Assembly (NCBI GenBank): GCA_964369235.1
Contig: CAYJEQ010000004.1
Coordinates: 1-64,000, forward strand
DNA from: CAYJEQ01 sp964369235
GTDB taxonomy: Bacteria > Bacillota > Clostridia > Oscillospirales > Ruminococcaceae
Length of the DNA stretch: 64,000 bases
Direction: 5' to 3'
Shown here in pieces: positions 34,709 through 43,488 of this stretch. The notes under the pieces are model-generated. The model saw nothing but the letters and a program-made list of their open reading frames with translations. It had not been told where the DNA came from and made no database searches. How positions within the stretch are numbered: the stretch's first letter is position 1; each line of letters begins with the position of its first letter. The translations under genes were made by a program, and so were the position numbers.

Positions 34709-35998
34709 GTGTCTAAATCCCTAAGAGGCATTCATGTTGACCACTGTAAAAATACAGAGAACTGCGCAACTGAAATCATGCCAATCCCAGACAAGGTAGT
34801 AATACCTATGTGCCAGAATATGGGCGCACCTTGCGAACCACTGGTAAAACTTACAAACGAGGTAAAGGTAGGCCAGATTATCGGTGATACTGATAGTTTT
34901 GTTTCTGCACCAATCCACTCCAGTGTATCCGGTAAGGTTACAGGTATGGAGGAGATTACCCTACCAAATGGTAACAAGGCAAAAGCTATTGTTATTACAA
35001 CAGACAAAGAGCAGACAATTAGTGAAGACATTACAGCTCCTGTAGTAACTAATCAGGCTGAATTTATCACTGCACTAAGAGCCTCTGGTCTAGTAGGACA
35101 AGGTGGAGCAGGTTTCCCAACACATATTAAGTTTAATCCAAAGAATTTAAGTGATGTTGATACACTTGTTATTAACGCAGCTGAATGTGAGCCTTACATT
35201 ACATCTGATGATCGCTGTATGCTTGAGGATACCGACTATGTTATAGAAGGTGCTAAAGCTATTAAAAAATACCTAGATCTAAAGAATGTAATTATCGGTA
35301 TTGAAAGTAACAAGCCAGCTTCCATTAAGCTAATGAGTGAGAAAACAGCAAATCTAGAAGGATTTTCTGTGGCAACACTAAAATCTCAGTATCCACAGGG
35401 TGGTGAGAAGGTACTAGCATATGAAACTACAGGCAAAATTATAGAAGAAGGCAAACTGCCTTGTGATGTAGGACTTGTTATTGCCAATGTTACAACAGTT
35501 GCATTTGTGGCTAAATACCTAGAAACAGGTATGCCCCTAATCTCTAAGAGAGTAACAGTGGATGGTGGAGCAGTTAATACTCCTAAAAATGTCCTAGCTC
35601 CAATTGGTGCTTCCTTTAATGATGTAATAGAGTTTTGTGGTGGATATAAATCCGAGCCTAAGAAAATTATCAGTGGTGGCCCAATGATGGGTACGGCAGT
35701 GAGAGATGGCTCTGCACTTGTAACAAAGGGTGTAAATGCAATTCTAGCAATGGATGAACACCAGTGTAAACCACAACCAGAAACACCATGTATCCGTTGT
35801 AATAGATGTGCAGATACCTGTCCATATAGCCTAATGCCAGCAGCTATCGAAAGAAGCTACAAAGCAGGCAATGTAGATGCTCTAAAAGCACTAAAGGTTA
35901 ATCTATGTATGAGCTGTGGTTGTTGTTCCTATGTATGTCCTGCAAAGCGTGAGCTTGTAGTGACAAACAATCTAGCGATGAAACTAATTAGAAATTAA
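34709..35998 (+). CDS. rnfC: Rnf complex subunit C (NADH/ferredoxin-linked flavoprotein)
   Basis: Cytoplasmic, NAD(H)-binding subunit of ferredoxin:NAD+ oxidoreductase. It shows the N-terminal barrel region, the Rossmann-like FMN/NADH domain (GLVGQGGAGFPTHIKF, NAAECEPYITSDD) and two C-terminal 4Fe-4S motifs, CIRCNRCADTCP and CMSCGCCSYVCP. About 430 aa, normal for the family. Start GTG at 34709 with GGAGG eight bases upstream; the frame opens earlier at a TTG inside the SD. First subunit gene in C-D-G-E-A-B order. Confidence 0.95.
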   Translation: MSKSLRGIHVDHCKNTENCATEIMPIPDKVVIPMCQNMGAPCEPLVKLTNEVKVGQIIGDTDSFVSAPIHSSVSGKVTGMEEITLPNGNKAKAIVITTDKEQTISEDITAPVVTNQAEFITALRASGLVGQGGAGFPTHIKFNPKNLSDVDTLVINAAECEPYITSDDRCMLEDTDYVIEGAKAIKKYLDLKNVIIGIESNKPASIKLMSEKTANLEGFSVATLKSQYPQGGEKVLAYETTGKIIEEGKLPCDVGLVIANVTTVAFVAKYLETGMPLISKRVTVDGGAVNTPKNVLAPIGASFNDVIEFCGGYKSEPKKIISGGPMMGTAVRDGSALVTKGVNAILAMDEHQCKPQPETPCIRCNRCADTCPYSLMPAAIERSYKAGNVDALKALKVNLCMSCGCCSYVCPAKRELVVTNNLAMKLIRN

Positions 35999-36015
35999 TT
36001 ATAGAGGTGAATGTT

Positions 36016-36927
36016 TTGACTAACAAATTAACAATGGCACCAGCACCTCATGTGAAATCACCTGTTACAACAAAGTCTATTATGACCGATGTTGTTATAG
36101 CGCTGATTCCAGCCTGTATTGCTGCTGCTGTATTTTACGGTATCCAAGCGATTATACTAATCGCAGCTTGTACAGCTTCTGCTGTATTATTTGAGTTTTT
36201 ATACAATAAGATAAACAATCGCACCCAGACTATTGGTGATATGAGTGCAGTGGTAACAGGGGTTATTCTAGCCCTAAACCTACCATCTACTCTACCAATC
36301 TGGATGGCATGTTTTGGCTCTCTATCTGCAATTATTGTAGTTAAGATGCTTTTCGGTGGTATTGGACAGAACTTTGCTAACCCTGCTATTACAGCTAGAG
36401 TTATCCTACTAGTGTCATTTGCAAGCCCAATGACAAACTTTACAGCTCCAGGTGGTGCTGGTCTAGAAACAGTAGGTGGTGCTACACCTCTTGCCTCTGG
36501 TACAGCTAGCTATATGGATCTACTTATTGGTAATGTTGCAGGTTCTCTAGGTGAAACAAGTGCCATAGCTCTAATGATCGGTGGCGCATACCTAATATTT
36601 AAGAAAATTATCTCCCCAGCAATTCCTCTATCCTTCCTAGGATCTATGGTGGTTATGTCACTGATTTTACAGGTTGACCCTATCTACCACATTCTAGCTG
36701 GTGGAGCAATGCTTGGTGCTATCTTTATGGCAACAGACTACTCCACAAGCCCTTCTACAACTAATGGTAAGATTATATTTGGTATTGGTTGTGGTGTAAT
36801 TACTATGGTTATTCGTGTAATGGCAAGCTACCCAGAGGGTGTGTCCTTTGCTATTCTACTAATGAATATCGCTTGCCCACTAATTGATAGCTATACACAG
36901 ACTAAACCATTTGGAGGTGCTAACTAA
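36016..36927 (+). CDS. rnfD: Rnf complex subunit D
   Basis: Membrane subunit with covalently bound FMN and quinol-like membrane path. About 303 aa with nine or ten helices. The segment TDYSTSPSTTNGKIIFG matches the region around the flavinylation site in RnfD. I choose the TTG at 36016, because the GTG at 36007 lies inside the AGAGGTG SD. The stop overlaps the rnfG start by one base (TAATG), indicating translational coupling. Confidence 0.94.
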   Translation: MTNKLTMAPAPHVKSPVTTKSIMTDVVIALIPACIAAAVFYGIQAIILIAACTASAVLFEFLYNKINNRTQTIGDMSAVVTGVILALNLPSTLPIWMACFGSLSAIIVVKMLFGGIGQNFANPAITARVILLVSFASPMTNFTAPGGAGLETVGGATPLASGTASYMDLLIGNVAGSLGETSAIALMIGGAYLIFKKIISPAIPLSFLGSMVVMSLILQVDPIYHILAGGAMLGAIFMATDYSTSPSTTNGKIIFGIGCGVITMVIRVMASYPEGVSFAILLMNIACPLIDSYTQTKPFGGAN

Positions 36928-38729
36928 TGAGTATGGGTAAAGATTTTATAGCACCTATTGGGGTACTTACTGGACTTTGTGTTATTGTATCTGCTTCACT
37001 TGCAGCAGTGTACGGTGTTACAACTCCAATTATTGAAAAAAGAAAAGCTGAAGAAGCTGATAAGGCAAGAATAGCAGTATTATCTTCTGCAGATGCATTT
37101 ACTAAGGTTGAGATGGCAGAAATGCCTGAAGGCGTAGTAGAAATATATGAAGCAAACAACGGCGCTGGATTTGCTGTAACTGCTGCTGGCAGAGGTTACG
37201 GTGGGGAAGTTGTTGTAATGTTTGGTATTACAAGCGACAGTGTTATTGAGAAAATACAGGTTCTAACCCATGCTGAAACACCAGGTCTTGGTACTAAGGT
37301 AGTGGCAGAGCCATCCTACCTAGATCAGTACAATGGCAAGGATTCAAACCTAGAAGGTATCGAGTCTGTAGGTGGTGCAACAGTTTCTGGCAATGCAGTA
37401 ATGTCTGCAGCCAGATCAGCATTCCAAGGTTATGGCGCAGCAGCAGGGGTAGAGGTTTCCTCTGGTCCTGAAAGAGCACCAATCCCAACAAGCGCACTAA
37501 CAGAGCTATTCCCAGAAGTGGCTGAGTTTACAAGACTTGCTACAGATGGGGAAGTGTACAAAGCAGGAGATCTAGGCTATGTATATGCGTCATCTGAACA
37601 GGGCTTTGTAGGGCCTATTACAATGGCTATTGCTCTTGATAACAATAAGACTATTATCGGTGCTACTATAACAGAAATCTCTGAAACACCAGGTTATGGC
37701 ATGAAGTTAGTAGAAAATGATTACCTAAACACAACCTATGTAGGTAAAACATCTGCTGATGGACTAGAAGTTATCGCTGGTGCAACTATTTCTAGTGATG
37801 CAGTTAACAAAATAATTGCTGATGCCTTTGAAGGTTATGACACATACAGTGCTGTAACAGAAGGCCAAGTAGTAGACCTATCTGCAACTGCATCTACAGA
37901 GGTAGAAACAGAAGTAGAAGAAACAAAAGATTACACAGCAGTAATGGCAGAAATCTTCCCAGAAGCAGAATTTACTGCTGTGGAAGAAGGCGTATTATAC
38001 AAAGCTGGTGAAGCTGGATATGTATATATCGGTGCTAACCAAGGCTTTGTAGGCCCTATCGAAGCAGTAATCGGTATGGATAATAACGGTGCTATTACAG
38101 CTATTAAAATTACAGAAATCACCGAAACAGATGGTTTTGGTATGGCGTTAACCGAAGAATCATTCCTAGCTGGTTTTGCTGGTAAGGTAGCTGGTGATGA
38201 GCTAGAAGCTATTGCTGGCTCCACAGTATCCTCTGATTCCTTTAAGAAAACAATAGGCGAAGCCTTCGAAGCTTTTGCTAGTGCTGGCACAGCTGGTACA
38301 GTAGAAACAACTACCGAAGAAACAACAGAAACATCTACAGAAGCTTCTGTAGATGTAGTAGCTGAAATTCCAGCAGTAGTTTCTGAAATCCTATCTGGTA
38401 CAGCAACAGTGCTAGAAGCAGATAAGATGTATAAAGTAGAAGGTGCTGGCTATGTTTACCTAGGAGCTAATAAGGGCTTTGCTGGTGATATGGCTCTAGC
38501 TATTGCTATGGATAACACAGGTGCTATTACTAAGATAGTTGTAACTGCATCTAATGAAACAGTAGGCTATGGTGCACAGCTATCCGAGGCAGATTTTACT
38601 GATAAATACATTGGTAAGGTGTCTGGTGATGAGCTAGAGATGGTAGCTGGTTCTACAGTGTCCTCTGATGCATTTAACAAGACTGTAGAAGAAGCATTTC
38701 AGGCATATACAAAATACAGCGCAGAATAG
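36927..38729 (+). CDS. rnfG: Rnf complex subunit G with four FMN-binding domains
   Basis: RnfG normally has about 200 aa, one membrane helix and one FMN-binding domain. This protein has 600 aa: helix at residues ~8-30, then four FMN_bind domains (~70-170, ~205-305, ~350-450, ~495-595). They are joined by Thr/Glu-rich linkers. Each ends in a candidate ApbE site: GGATVS (Thr152), AGATIS (Thr287), AGSTVS (Thr433) and AGSTVS (Thr577). Domains 2-4 share EVYKAG/YVY...GFVGP patterns, so they arose by duplication. The protein could carry up to four FMN groups as an external electron wire. Reading frame and codon use are uniform, so it is not an assembly fusion. Confidence 0.93.
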   Translation: MSMGKDFIAPIGVLTGLCVIVSASLAAVYGVTTPIIEKRKAEEADKARIAVLSSADAFTKVEMAEMPEGVVEIYEANNGAGFAVTAAGRGYGGEVVVMFGITSDSVIEKIQVLTHAETPGLGTKVVAEPSYLDQYNGKDSNLEGIESVGGATVSGNAVMSAARSAFQGYGAAAGVEVSSGPERAPIPTSALTELFPEVAEFTRLATDGEVYKAGDLGYVYASSEQGFVGPITMAIALDNNKTIIGATITEISETPGYGMKLVENDYLNTTYVGKTSADGLEVIAGATISSDAVNKIIADAFEGYDTYSAVTEGQVVDLSATASTEVETEVEETKDYTAVMAEIFPEAEFTAVEEGVLYKAGEAGYVYIGANQGFVGPIEAVIGMDNNGAITAIKITEITETDGFGMALTEESFLAGFAGKVAGDELEAIAGSTVSSDSFKKTIGEAFEAFASAGTAGTVETTTEETTETSTEASVDVVAEIPAVVSEILSGTATVLEADKMYKVEGAGYVYLGANKGFAGDMALAIAMDNTGAITKIVVTASNETVGYGAQLSEADFTDKYIGKVSGDELEMVAGSTVSSDAFNKTVEEAFQAYTKYSAE

Positions 38730-38740
38730 GAGGAAGTACT

Positions 38741-39406
38741 ATGAGTAAACTACAGATATTGACAAAAGGTCTAATTAAAGAAAACCCAGTACTTGTACTA
38801 CTGTTAGGTACCTGTCCTGCACTGGCGGTAACAACACTAGCAGTAAATGGTATTGGTATGGGTCTTGCAACTACAATGGTACTTATATGTTCCAATGTGG
38901 TTATAGCACTATTAAAAAACATTATCCCAGATAAAGTTCGTATTCCTTGTTACATTGTTGTAATTGCAGGATTTGTAACCATAGTAGGTTTTGTACTAGA
39001 AGCATACTTCCCTGATATATACAGTGCACTAGGTTTGTTTTTACAGCTTATTGTTGTTAACTGTATCGTACTAGGTAGAGCAGAGATGTTTGCTAGTAAG
39101 AACTCAGTGCTAAACTCTGCACTAGATGGTATCGGTATGGGTATGGGCTTTACACTAGCTCTACTTGCTATCGGTTCTATCCGTGAGTTTGTTGGTGCTG
39201 GTACTTGGATGGGTATCACAATAACAGCAGAATTATTCGATCCAGTTGCTATCTTTGCGCTGGCACCAGGTGGTTTCTTTGTTTACGGTTGTCTAATTGC
39301 ACTAGTAAACAAACTAACAGATGGTAAAGCTATCAAGAAGAAAGAGTTCGGTTGTGCAGGTTGTCCTGCTGCAGCTGCTTGCTCTAAAGCAGTGAAGGGA
39401 GAATAA
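38741..39406 (+). CDS. rnfE: Rnf complex subunit E
   Basis: Integral membrane subunit, homologous to RnfA with inverted topology; together they hold a 2Fe-2S centre in the membrane. About 221 aa, six helices, with LLLGTCPALAVTT and IVVNCIVLGRAEMFASKN each carrying a conserved Cys. The C terminus has the extra Cys-rich tail FGCAGCPAAAACSKAVKG common in clostridial RnfE. It has a GGAGG SD and lies 11 bases after rnfG. Confidence 0.95.
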   Translation: MSKLQILTKGLIKENPVLVLLLGTCPALAVTTLAVNGIGMGLATTMVLICSNVVIALLKNIIPDKVRIPCYIVVIAGFVTIVGFVLEAYFPDIYSALGLFLQLIVVNCIVLGRAEMFASKNSVLNSALDGIGMGMGFTLALLAIGSIREFVGAGTWMGITITAELFDPVAIFALAPGGFFVYGCLIALVNKLTDGKAIKKKEFGCAGCPAAAACSKAVKGE

Positions 39407-39409
39407 TCA

Positions 39410-39997
39410 ATGGGAAATTATATTACAATACTAGTTGGTGCAATATTAGTAAATAACTTTGTACTTGCTCAGTTTTTAGGTATTTGTCCTTTCCTAGGTG
39501 TATCTAAAAAACTTGACTCAGCTATTGGTATGAGTGCAGCAGTAACCTTCGTAATGGTAATGGCTACAGCAGTTACTCACCCAATCTACAATCTAATCTT
39601 AGTTCCTGCAGATGGCTCTAGAGATCTAGGCTATCTACAGACAGTAGTATTTATCCTAGTTATCGCAGCACTAGTACAGCTAGTAGAAATCATCCTAAAG
39701 AAATATGTTAAATCTCTACATGCTTCTCTAGGTGTATATCTACCACTGATTACAACTAACTGTGCTGTTCTAGGTTGTACAATTATGAACATCGACGAAA
39801 GCTACAGCTACACAGAATCCCTAGTTAATGCACTAGGTGCAGGACTTGGTTTCCTACTAGCCATGGTACTATTTGCTGGTGTTAGACAGCGTCTTGAGGG
39901 TATAGATACTCCTGAGTGCTTTAAAGGTATCCCAATTACCCTAGTGGCAGCTTCCATTGTGGCAGTTTCCTTTATGGGATTTGGCGGTATTGTATAA
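39410..39997 (+). CDS. rnfA: Rnf complex subunit A
   Basis: Integral membrane subunit partnering RnfE. 195 aa, six helices, with conserved VLAQFLGICPFLGVS and LITTNCAVLGC containing the two iron-sulfur Cys residues. Three bases separate it from rnfE. Codon use is extreme: by hand count 19 of 27 Leu codons are CTA. Confidence 0.95.
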   Translation: MGNYITILVGAILVNNFVLAQFLGICPFLGVSKKLDSAIGMSAAVTFVMVMATAVTHPIYNLILVPADGSRDLGYLQTVVFILVIAALVQLVEIILKKYVKSLHASLGVYLPLITTNCAVLGCTIMNIDESYSYTESLVNALGAGLGFLLAMVLFAGVRQRLEGIDTPECFKGIPITLVAASIVAVSFMGFGGIV

Positions 39998-40036
39998 TCC
40001 AGTAAAAGATTAAACTAAGAACTAATAGTTTTTATA

Positions 40037-40130
40037 TTTGAAAGAAAGTTTCAGATAGAGGCTTTCTTTCAAAGATAGTTTTATATTTTAACCTATAAAT
40101 ATAAAACAGTAGAAAGGAATGTACATTAAC
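40037..40130 (+). promoter_or_regulatory. Double-hairpin leader of rnfB (GTTTTG-stem family)
   Basis: A 12-bp hairpin TTTGAAAGAAAG/CTTTCTTTCAAA (40037-40073) is followed by an 11-bp stem GTTTTATATTT/AAATATAAAAC (40078-40107). AGTAGAAAGGAATG with the SD starts right after it. This is the same plan as the metY and MATE leaders. It breaks the otherwise tight rnf operon before rnfB. Confidence 0.6.
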
Positions 40131-40937
40131 ATGAATGATATTTTAATGCCTGTTTTAATAGTTGCCATTATTGGTGTACTAGCAGGATTTATACTAGCTC
40201 TAGCATCAAAATTCATGTCCGTACCAGTGGATGAGAGATTTGATGTAGTTAGAGAATGTCTACCAGGTGCTAACTGTGGTGCTTGTGGATTTGCAGGTTG
40301 TGATGCTTATGCTAACGCTATTATTAACGACGGTGTAGCAACTAACCTTTGCCCTCCTGGTGGTGCAGACACAGCAAAAACGCTAAGTGAAGCAATGGGT
40401 GTTGCTTTTGTAGAAACAGCACCAAACTATGCAATCGTAAGATGTAAGGGTACAACAGAAAACACAGCTAAGATGACAGACTATCAGGGTGTTAAATCCT
40501 GTGCTGCTTGTGTTAACCTATATGGTGGTGACGGTACCTGTGCTAATTCCTGTATGGGTTACGGTGATTGTGTAACTGTATGTGCATATGATGCAATTCA
40601 TGTAGTTGACGGAGTTGCAGTAACAGATAAAGAGAAGTGTGTAGCTTGTGGCCTATGTGTTAAAGCTTGTCCTAAGAGCATTATTACAATTATCCCAGCA
40701 TCTAATGATATTGCAGTTACCTGTTCTTCCTGTGAAAAGGGTGCAGTAACAAGAAAAGCATGTAAAGTTGGCTGTATTGGTTGTAAGAAGTGTGAGAAGG
40801 CTTGCCAGTTTGATGCTATTAAGGTAGAAAACAACCTAGCTTCCATCGATCCAGAAAAGTGCACAAACTGTGGTGCATGTGTACCAGAGTGCCCAACAAA
40901 TGCAATAACAATTCTAGGTTGTTCTAAAACAGCCTAG
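40131..40937 (+). CDS. rnfB: Rnf complex subunit B (polyferredoxin)
   Basis: Membrane-anchored ferredoxin-accepting subunit. N-terminal helix (residues ~5-27), the 4Fe-4S motif CLPGANCGACGFAGCDAYA, then several Cys clusters for further 4Fe-4S centres: CAACV, CMGYGDCVTVC, CVACGLCVKACP, CIGCKKCEKACQ, CTNCGACVPECP. About 268 aa. I use the ATG at 40131, 13 bases after the SD; an ATG at 40119 is too close to it. Unlike the other subunits it is 133 bases downstream of its neighbour and has a structured leader. Confidence 0.93.
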   Translation: MNDILMPVLIVAIIGVLAGFILALASKFMSVPVDERFDVVRECLPGANCGACGFAGCDAYANAIINDGVATNLCPPGGADTAKTLSEAMGVAFVETAPNYAIVRCKGTTENTAKMTDYQGVKSCAACVNLYGGDGTCANSCMGYGDCVTVCAYDAIHVVDGVAVTDKEKCVACGLCVKACPKSIITIIPASNDIAVTCSSCEKGAVTRKACKVGCIGCKKCEKACQFDAIKVENNLASIDPEKCTNCGACVPECPTNAITILGCSKTA

Positions 40938-40945
40938 TCAAAAGT

Positions 40946-41053
40946 AAATCAAGGCTAGTCTAAATAATTACTACAAAATATTATACATATGGTAAAAATA
41001 CCCGGCATGTAATACTATAAGTAGTAAGATTATTACCCTAGCCTTGATTTTTT
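40946..41053 (+). terminator. Large multi-tier terminator of the rnf operon
   Basis: A 13-bp outer stem AAATCAAGGCTAG/CTAGCCTTGATTT ending in a T run encloses further pairing: TTACTAC/GTAGTAA, TATTATAC/GTAATA and GGTAAAAATACC. It is about 108 bases long, far longer than a normal terminator hairpin. Confidence 0.7.
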
Positions 41054-41102
41054 ACTATTTAATAGCTATAATAAATATATAAAATTGAAAGGAATTACTA
41101 TC

Positions 41103-41597
41103 ATGAATAATATTTTTAAAAGAGTAAGTGTAAGAAAATATCTAGATAAACCAGTAGAAGCTGAAAAAATCCAGTCCATCTTAAAGGCAGCTATGGCAGC
41201 GCCATCATCAAGAAATCAACAGCCTTGGGAGTTTTATGTAGTGACTAACAAAGGGATAATAGAAAAGATAGCAGATTGCCATCAGTATTCTAAATGCGCA
41301 GCTGGTGCCCCTGTAGTCTTTGTGCCATGCTTTAAAGCAGATATGCCACTACCAGCCTCTGTTAACATTGATATGTCAGCAGCAGTGGAAAATATGCTAC
41401 TACAGATTACAGACCTTGACCTAGGGGCAGTATGGATAGGTATTACACCAAAAGAAGATCGTGTGGCTTATATTAGAGAAGCAATGAATATCCCAGCAGA
41501 GCTAACACCTTTCTGCTTAATCCCTTGTGGATATCCAGATAAAGAGTACACACAGAAGGATAGATTTGATCTGGCTAGAGTACATTATATAGATTAA
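41103..41597 (+). CDS. Nitroreductase family protein
   Basis: FMN-dependent NAD(P)H oxidoreductase of about 164 aa. The N-terminal RVSVRKYLDKPVEAEKI and APSSRNQQPWEFYVV motifs bind FMN phosphate, and LGAVWIGITPKEDR and LIPCGYPD complete the fold. The substrate is unknown. The ATG at 41103 follows an AAAGGA SD; an upstream in-frame ATG at 41085 lacks one. It stands just after the rnf terminator. Confidence 0.88.
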   Translation: MNNIFKRVSVRKYLDKPVEAEKIQSILKAAMAAPSSRNQQPWEFYVVTNKGIIEKIADCHQYSKCAAGAPVVFVPCFKADMPLPASVNIDMSAAVENMLLQITDLDLGAVWIGITPKEDRVAYIREAMNIPAELTPFCLIPCGYPDKEYTQKDRFDLARVHYID

Positions 41598-41684
41598 TAA
41601 TTGGTTAGAATATATAGCTTTACAGCTACAGAAATAAGTTGTTGTATAAGTAATTAGCAGTATATCCATAGAAAGAGTAAATTA

Positions 41685-42644
41685 ATGAATAAGAAACAAA
41701 AGAAAATTTTAGCAGTAGTTCTGGTAATTATATGCCTACTGCTTGCAGTAGCATGGTTTGTTGGGGATTACTTTGTAGGCTATGCCCTAGAGAGAAAACC
41801 TTTAGATGATTTTGACCCACTGGCACCAAGCTATGAAATGGGCGAGATAGAGCAGAAAAACAAAGACAATATAAACGCATTAGTAGATCAGTGGCTAGTA
41901 GAAGTAGATCCAGTTACAGTTAATCTTACTGCTACAGATGGCACTCCACTACATGGTTTGGTGTACAATAATAATGACAGTGATTTGTGGGTAATAGCAG
42001 TACATGGCTACACCTCAATACACACTGCTGTAGATGATATAGCTTATAACTACTACAATAAGGGCTATAACGCCATAACACCAGACCTAAGAGGTCATGG
42101 ATATTCTGGTGGTCAGTATATGACTATGGGATATAATGACTCAGAGGATTTACTACTTTGGATTGATTATATACTAGAGATTAATCCTAATGCTGAGATT
42201 GTACTACATGGAGTATCTATGGGTGCTGCAACTGTAATGATTACTGCAGGTGATGACAAACTACCTGAAAATGTAATAGCAGTAGTAGAGGACTGTGGCT
42301 ATACAAATGCCTTTACAATGATGGAAGAGCAGATTGAGTTTAGATTTGGGCTACCATCCTTCCCACTAGTTGATATAGCAAATATTGTTTCTCAGATTAA
42401 GACAGGCCTTGATATAAGAGATGCCTCTCCTATAGAGTCACTGGAAAATGCTGAAGTTCCGATTTTGTTTATCCATGGTGATCAGGACGGCTATGTTCAG
42501 TTTTATATGCTAGATGAGCTGTATAACAGCTATGATGGTATTAAAGAAAAACTGGTAATAGAAGGTGCTGATCATGGTGGAGCTAGAAATCTTCAGCCCG
42601 AGCAATATTACAATACGGTCTTTAATTTCATTGATAATATATAG
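41685..42644 (+). CDS. Membrane-anchored alpha/beta hydrolase
   Basis: A 319-aa protein with an N-terminal membrane helix (residues ~7-28) and an extracytoplasmic alpha/beta hydrolase domain. The catalytic triad is visible: Ser in HGVSMGAAT, Asp in FIHGDQDGYVQF and His in GADHGGARN; VHGYTSIHT forms the oxyanion side. It resembles B. subtilis YqkD-type hydrolases; the substrate is unknown. The gap of 87 bases to the nitroreductase leaves co-transcription open. Confidence 0.85.
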   Translation: MNKKQKKILAVVLVIICLLLAVAWFVGDYFVGYALERKPLDDFDPLAPSYEMGEIEQKNKDNINALVDQWLVEVDPVTVNLTATDGTPLHGLVYNNNDSDLWVIAVHGYTSIHTAVDDIAYNYYNKGYNAITPDLRGHGYSGGQYMTMGYNDSEDLLLWIDYILEINPNAEIVLHGVSMGAATVMITAGDDKLPENVIAVVEDCGYTNAFTMMEEQIEFRFGLPSFPLVDIANIVSQIKTGLDIRDASPIESLENAEVPILFIHGDQDGYVQFYMLDELYNSYDGIKEKLVIEGADHGGARNLQPEQYYNTVFNFIDNI

Positions 42645-42694
42645 TTTTACTATACAAAGAGAAAAAAACATACAAATCTATACAAAAAGTATAA

Positions 42695-42725
42695 AGGCTA
42701 TCCCACTTAATACATGGGATAGCCT
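42695..42725. terminator. Bidirectional terminator
   Basis: Perfect 11-bp stem AGGCTATCCCA/TGGGATAGCCT between convergent genes. The T-rich tract is better on the minus strand side. Confidence 0.7.
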
Positions 42726-42751
42726 CTACATTAGAGAATAAACTATGCTAT

Positions 42752-43195
42752 TCACAACTCCACTTTATATATACATTTATGTAAAAGTATATGTTCTAAA
42801 GGTAGGGGATGTTCGCTAAGCTGTGTGTCGAGAATTTCTAGCAGTTTCCCTCCTGCATTCTCGATGGTTTTTCTTGATGGTATGTTCTCGCAATCGCAGG
42901 TGACAATAAGGTAGGACATACCTAACCTCTTAGCTAATTTAAATAGTATGTAACATGCTTTTTCAGCATAGTTATTACCTCGATAGATTGGATCAATGGC
43001 ATAGCCGATATTGCCTTGTTCATATAAAGCTTCGCTATGGCCCATGCGCAGATCACAATCTCCTATGGGACGCCCATCAAGTAAGAAGATTCTGAATTTA
43101 TAGGTATGTGCCCATTTCTTTCGGTCGCTTTTAAGCTCCTCAAGTAGTTCGAGGTATATCTCATTGTCGGTTAATAGTTCAGTTCCCTGTAACAT
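42752..43195 (-). CDS. GNAT family N-acetyltransferase
   Basis: A 147-aa GNAT acetyltransferase of the RimJ/RimL-like type. The acetyl-CoA region is GNIGYAIDPIYRGNNYAEKA (residues ~75-94), and CDCENIPSRKTIENAGGKLLE is the typical C-terminal signature. Target unknown. It has an SD AGGTAG and is convergent with the hydrolase gene. Confidence 0.85.
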   Translation of the reverse strand: MLQGTELLTDNEIYLELLEELKSDRKKWAHTYKFRIFLLDGRPIGDCDLRMGHSEALYEQGNIGYAIDPIYRGNNYAEKACYILFKLAKRLGMSYLIVTCDCENIPSRKTIENAGGKLLEILDTQLSEHPLPLEHILLHKCIYKVEL

Positions 43196-43459
43196 AAGAC
43201 TACCTCCTATCTATATTATTTTATTTTGTTAAGATAGTTACCATAAGGTATCTTTCTTTATACTAATACTAGCAAAATTAATTAAAAATAGCAATGAATA
43301 TTGTGTTAAATGTTGATTTTGCACAAAAAAATGGTGGTTGTCTAAAAAAAGCCGTTGACAAATGGATTAATTGTGTGTCTAGCTAGCCAATATAGGCAAA
43401 ACCAAGTGGCGAAAATAAACTTTTTTGTTAGCAAGTTATCATAATAACATGGTAATTGC
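43196..43459. other. Divergent intergenic stretch
   Basis: About 265 bases without a supportable gene. A lone TTGACA at 43372-43377 lacks a fitting -10. The MATE promoter follows at 43460. Confidence 0.5.
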
Positions 43460-43488
43460 TTGCAAGTTAAAATGAAAAAGAGTATAAT
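43460..43488 (+). promoter_or_regulatory. Likely promoter of the MATE gene
   Basis: TTGCAA (43460-43465), 17-base spacer, TATAAT (43483-43488). Transcription near 43495 would give an untranslated leader of about 250 bases. Confidence 0.6.

Noticed and set aside
43372..43400. TTGACA as a promoter for the MATE gene
   Set aside because: No acceptable -10 lies 16-18 bases downstream; TTGCAA-17-TATAAT at 43460 is better.
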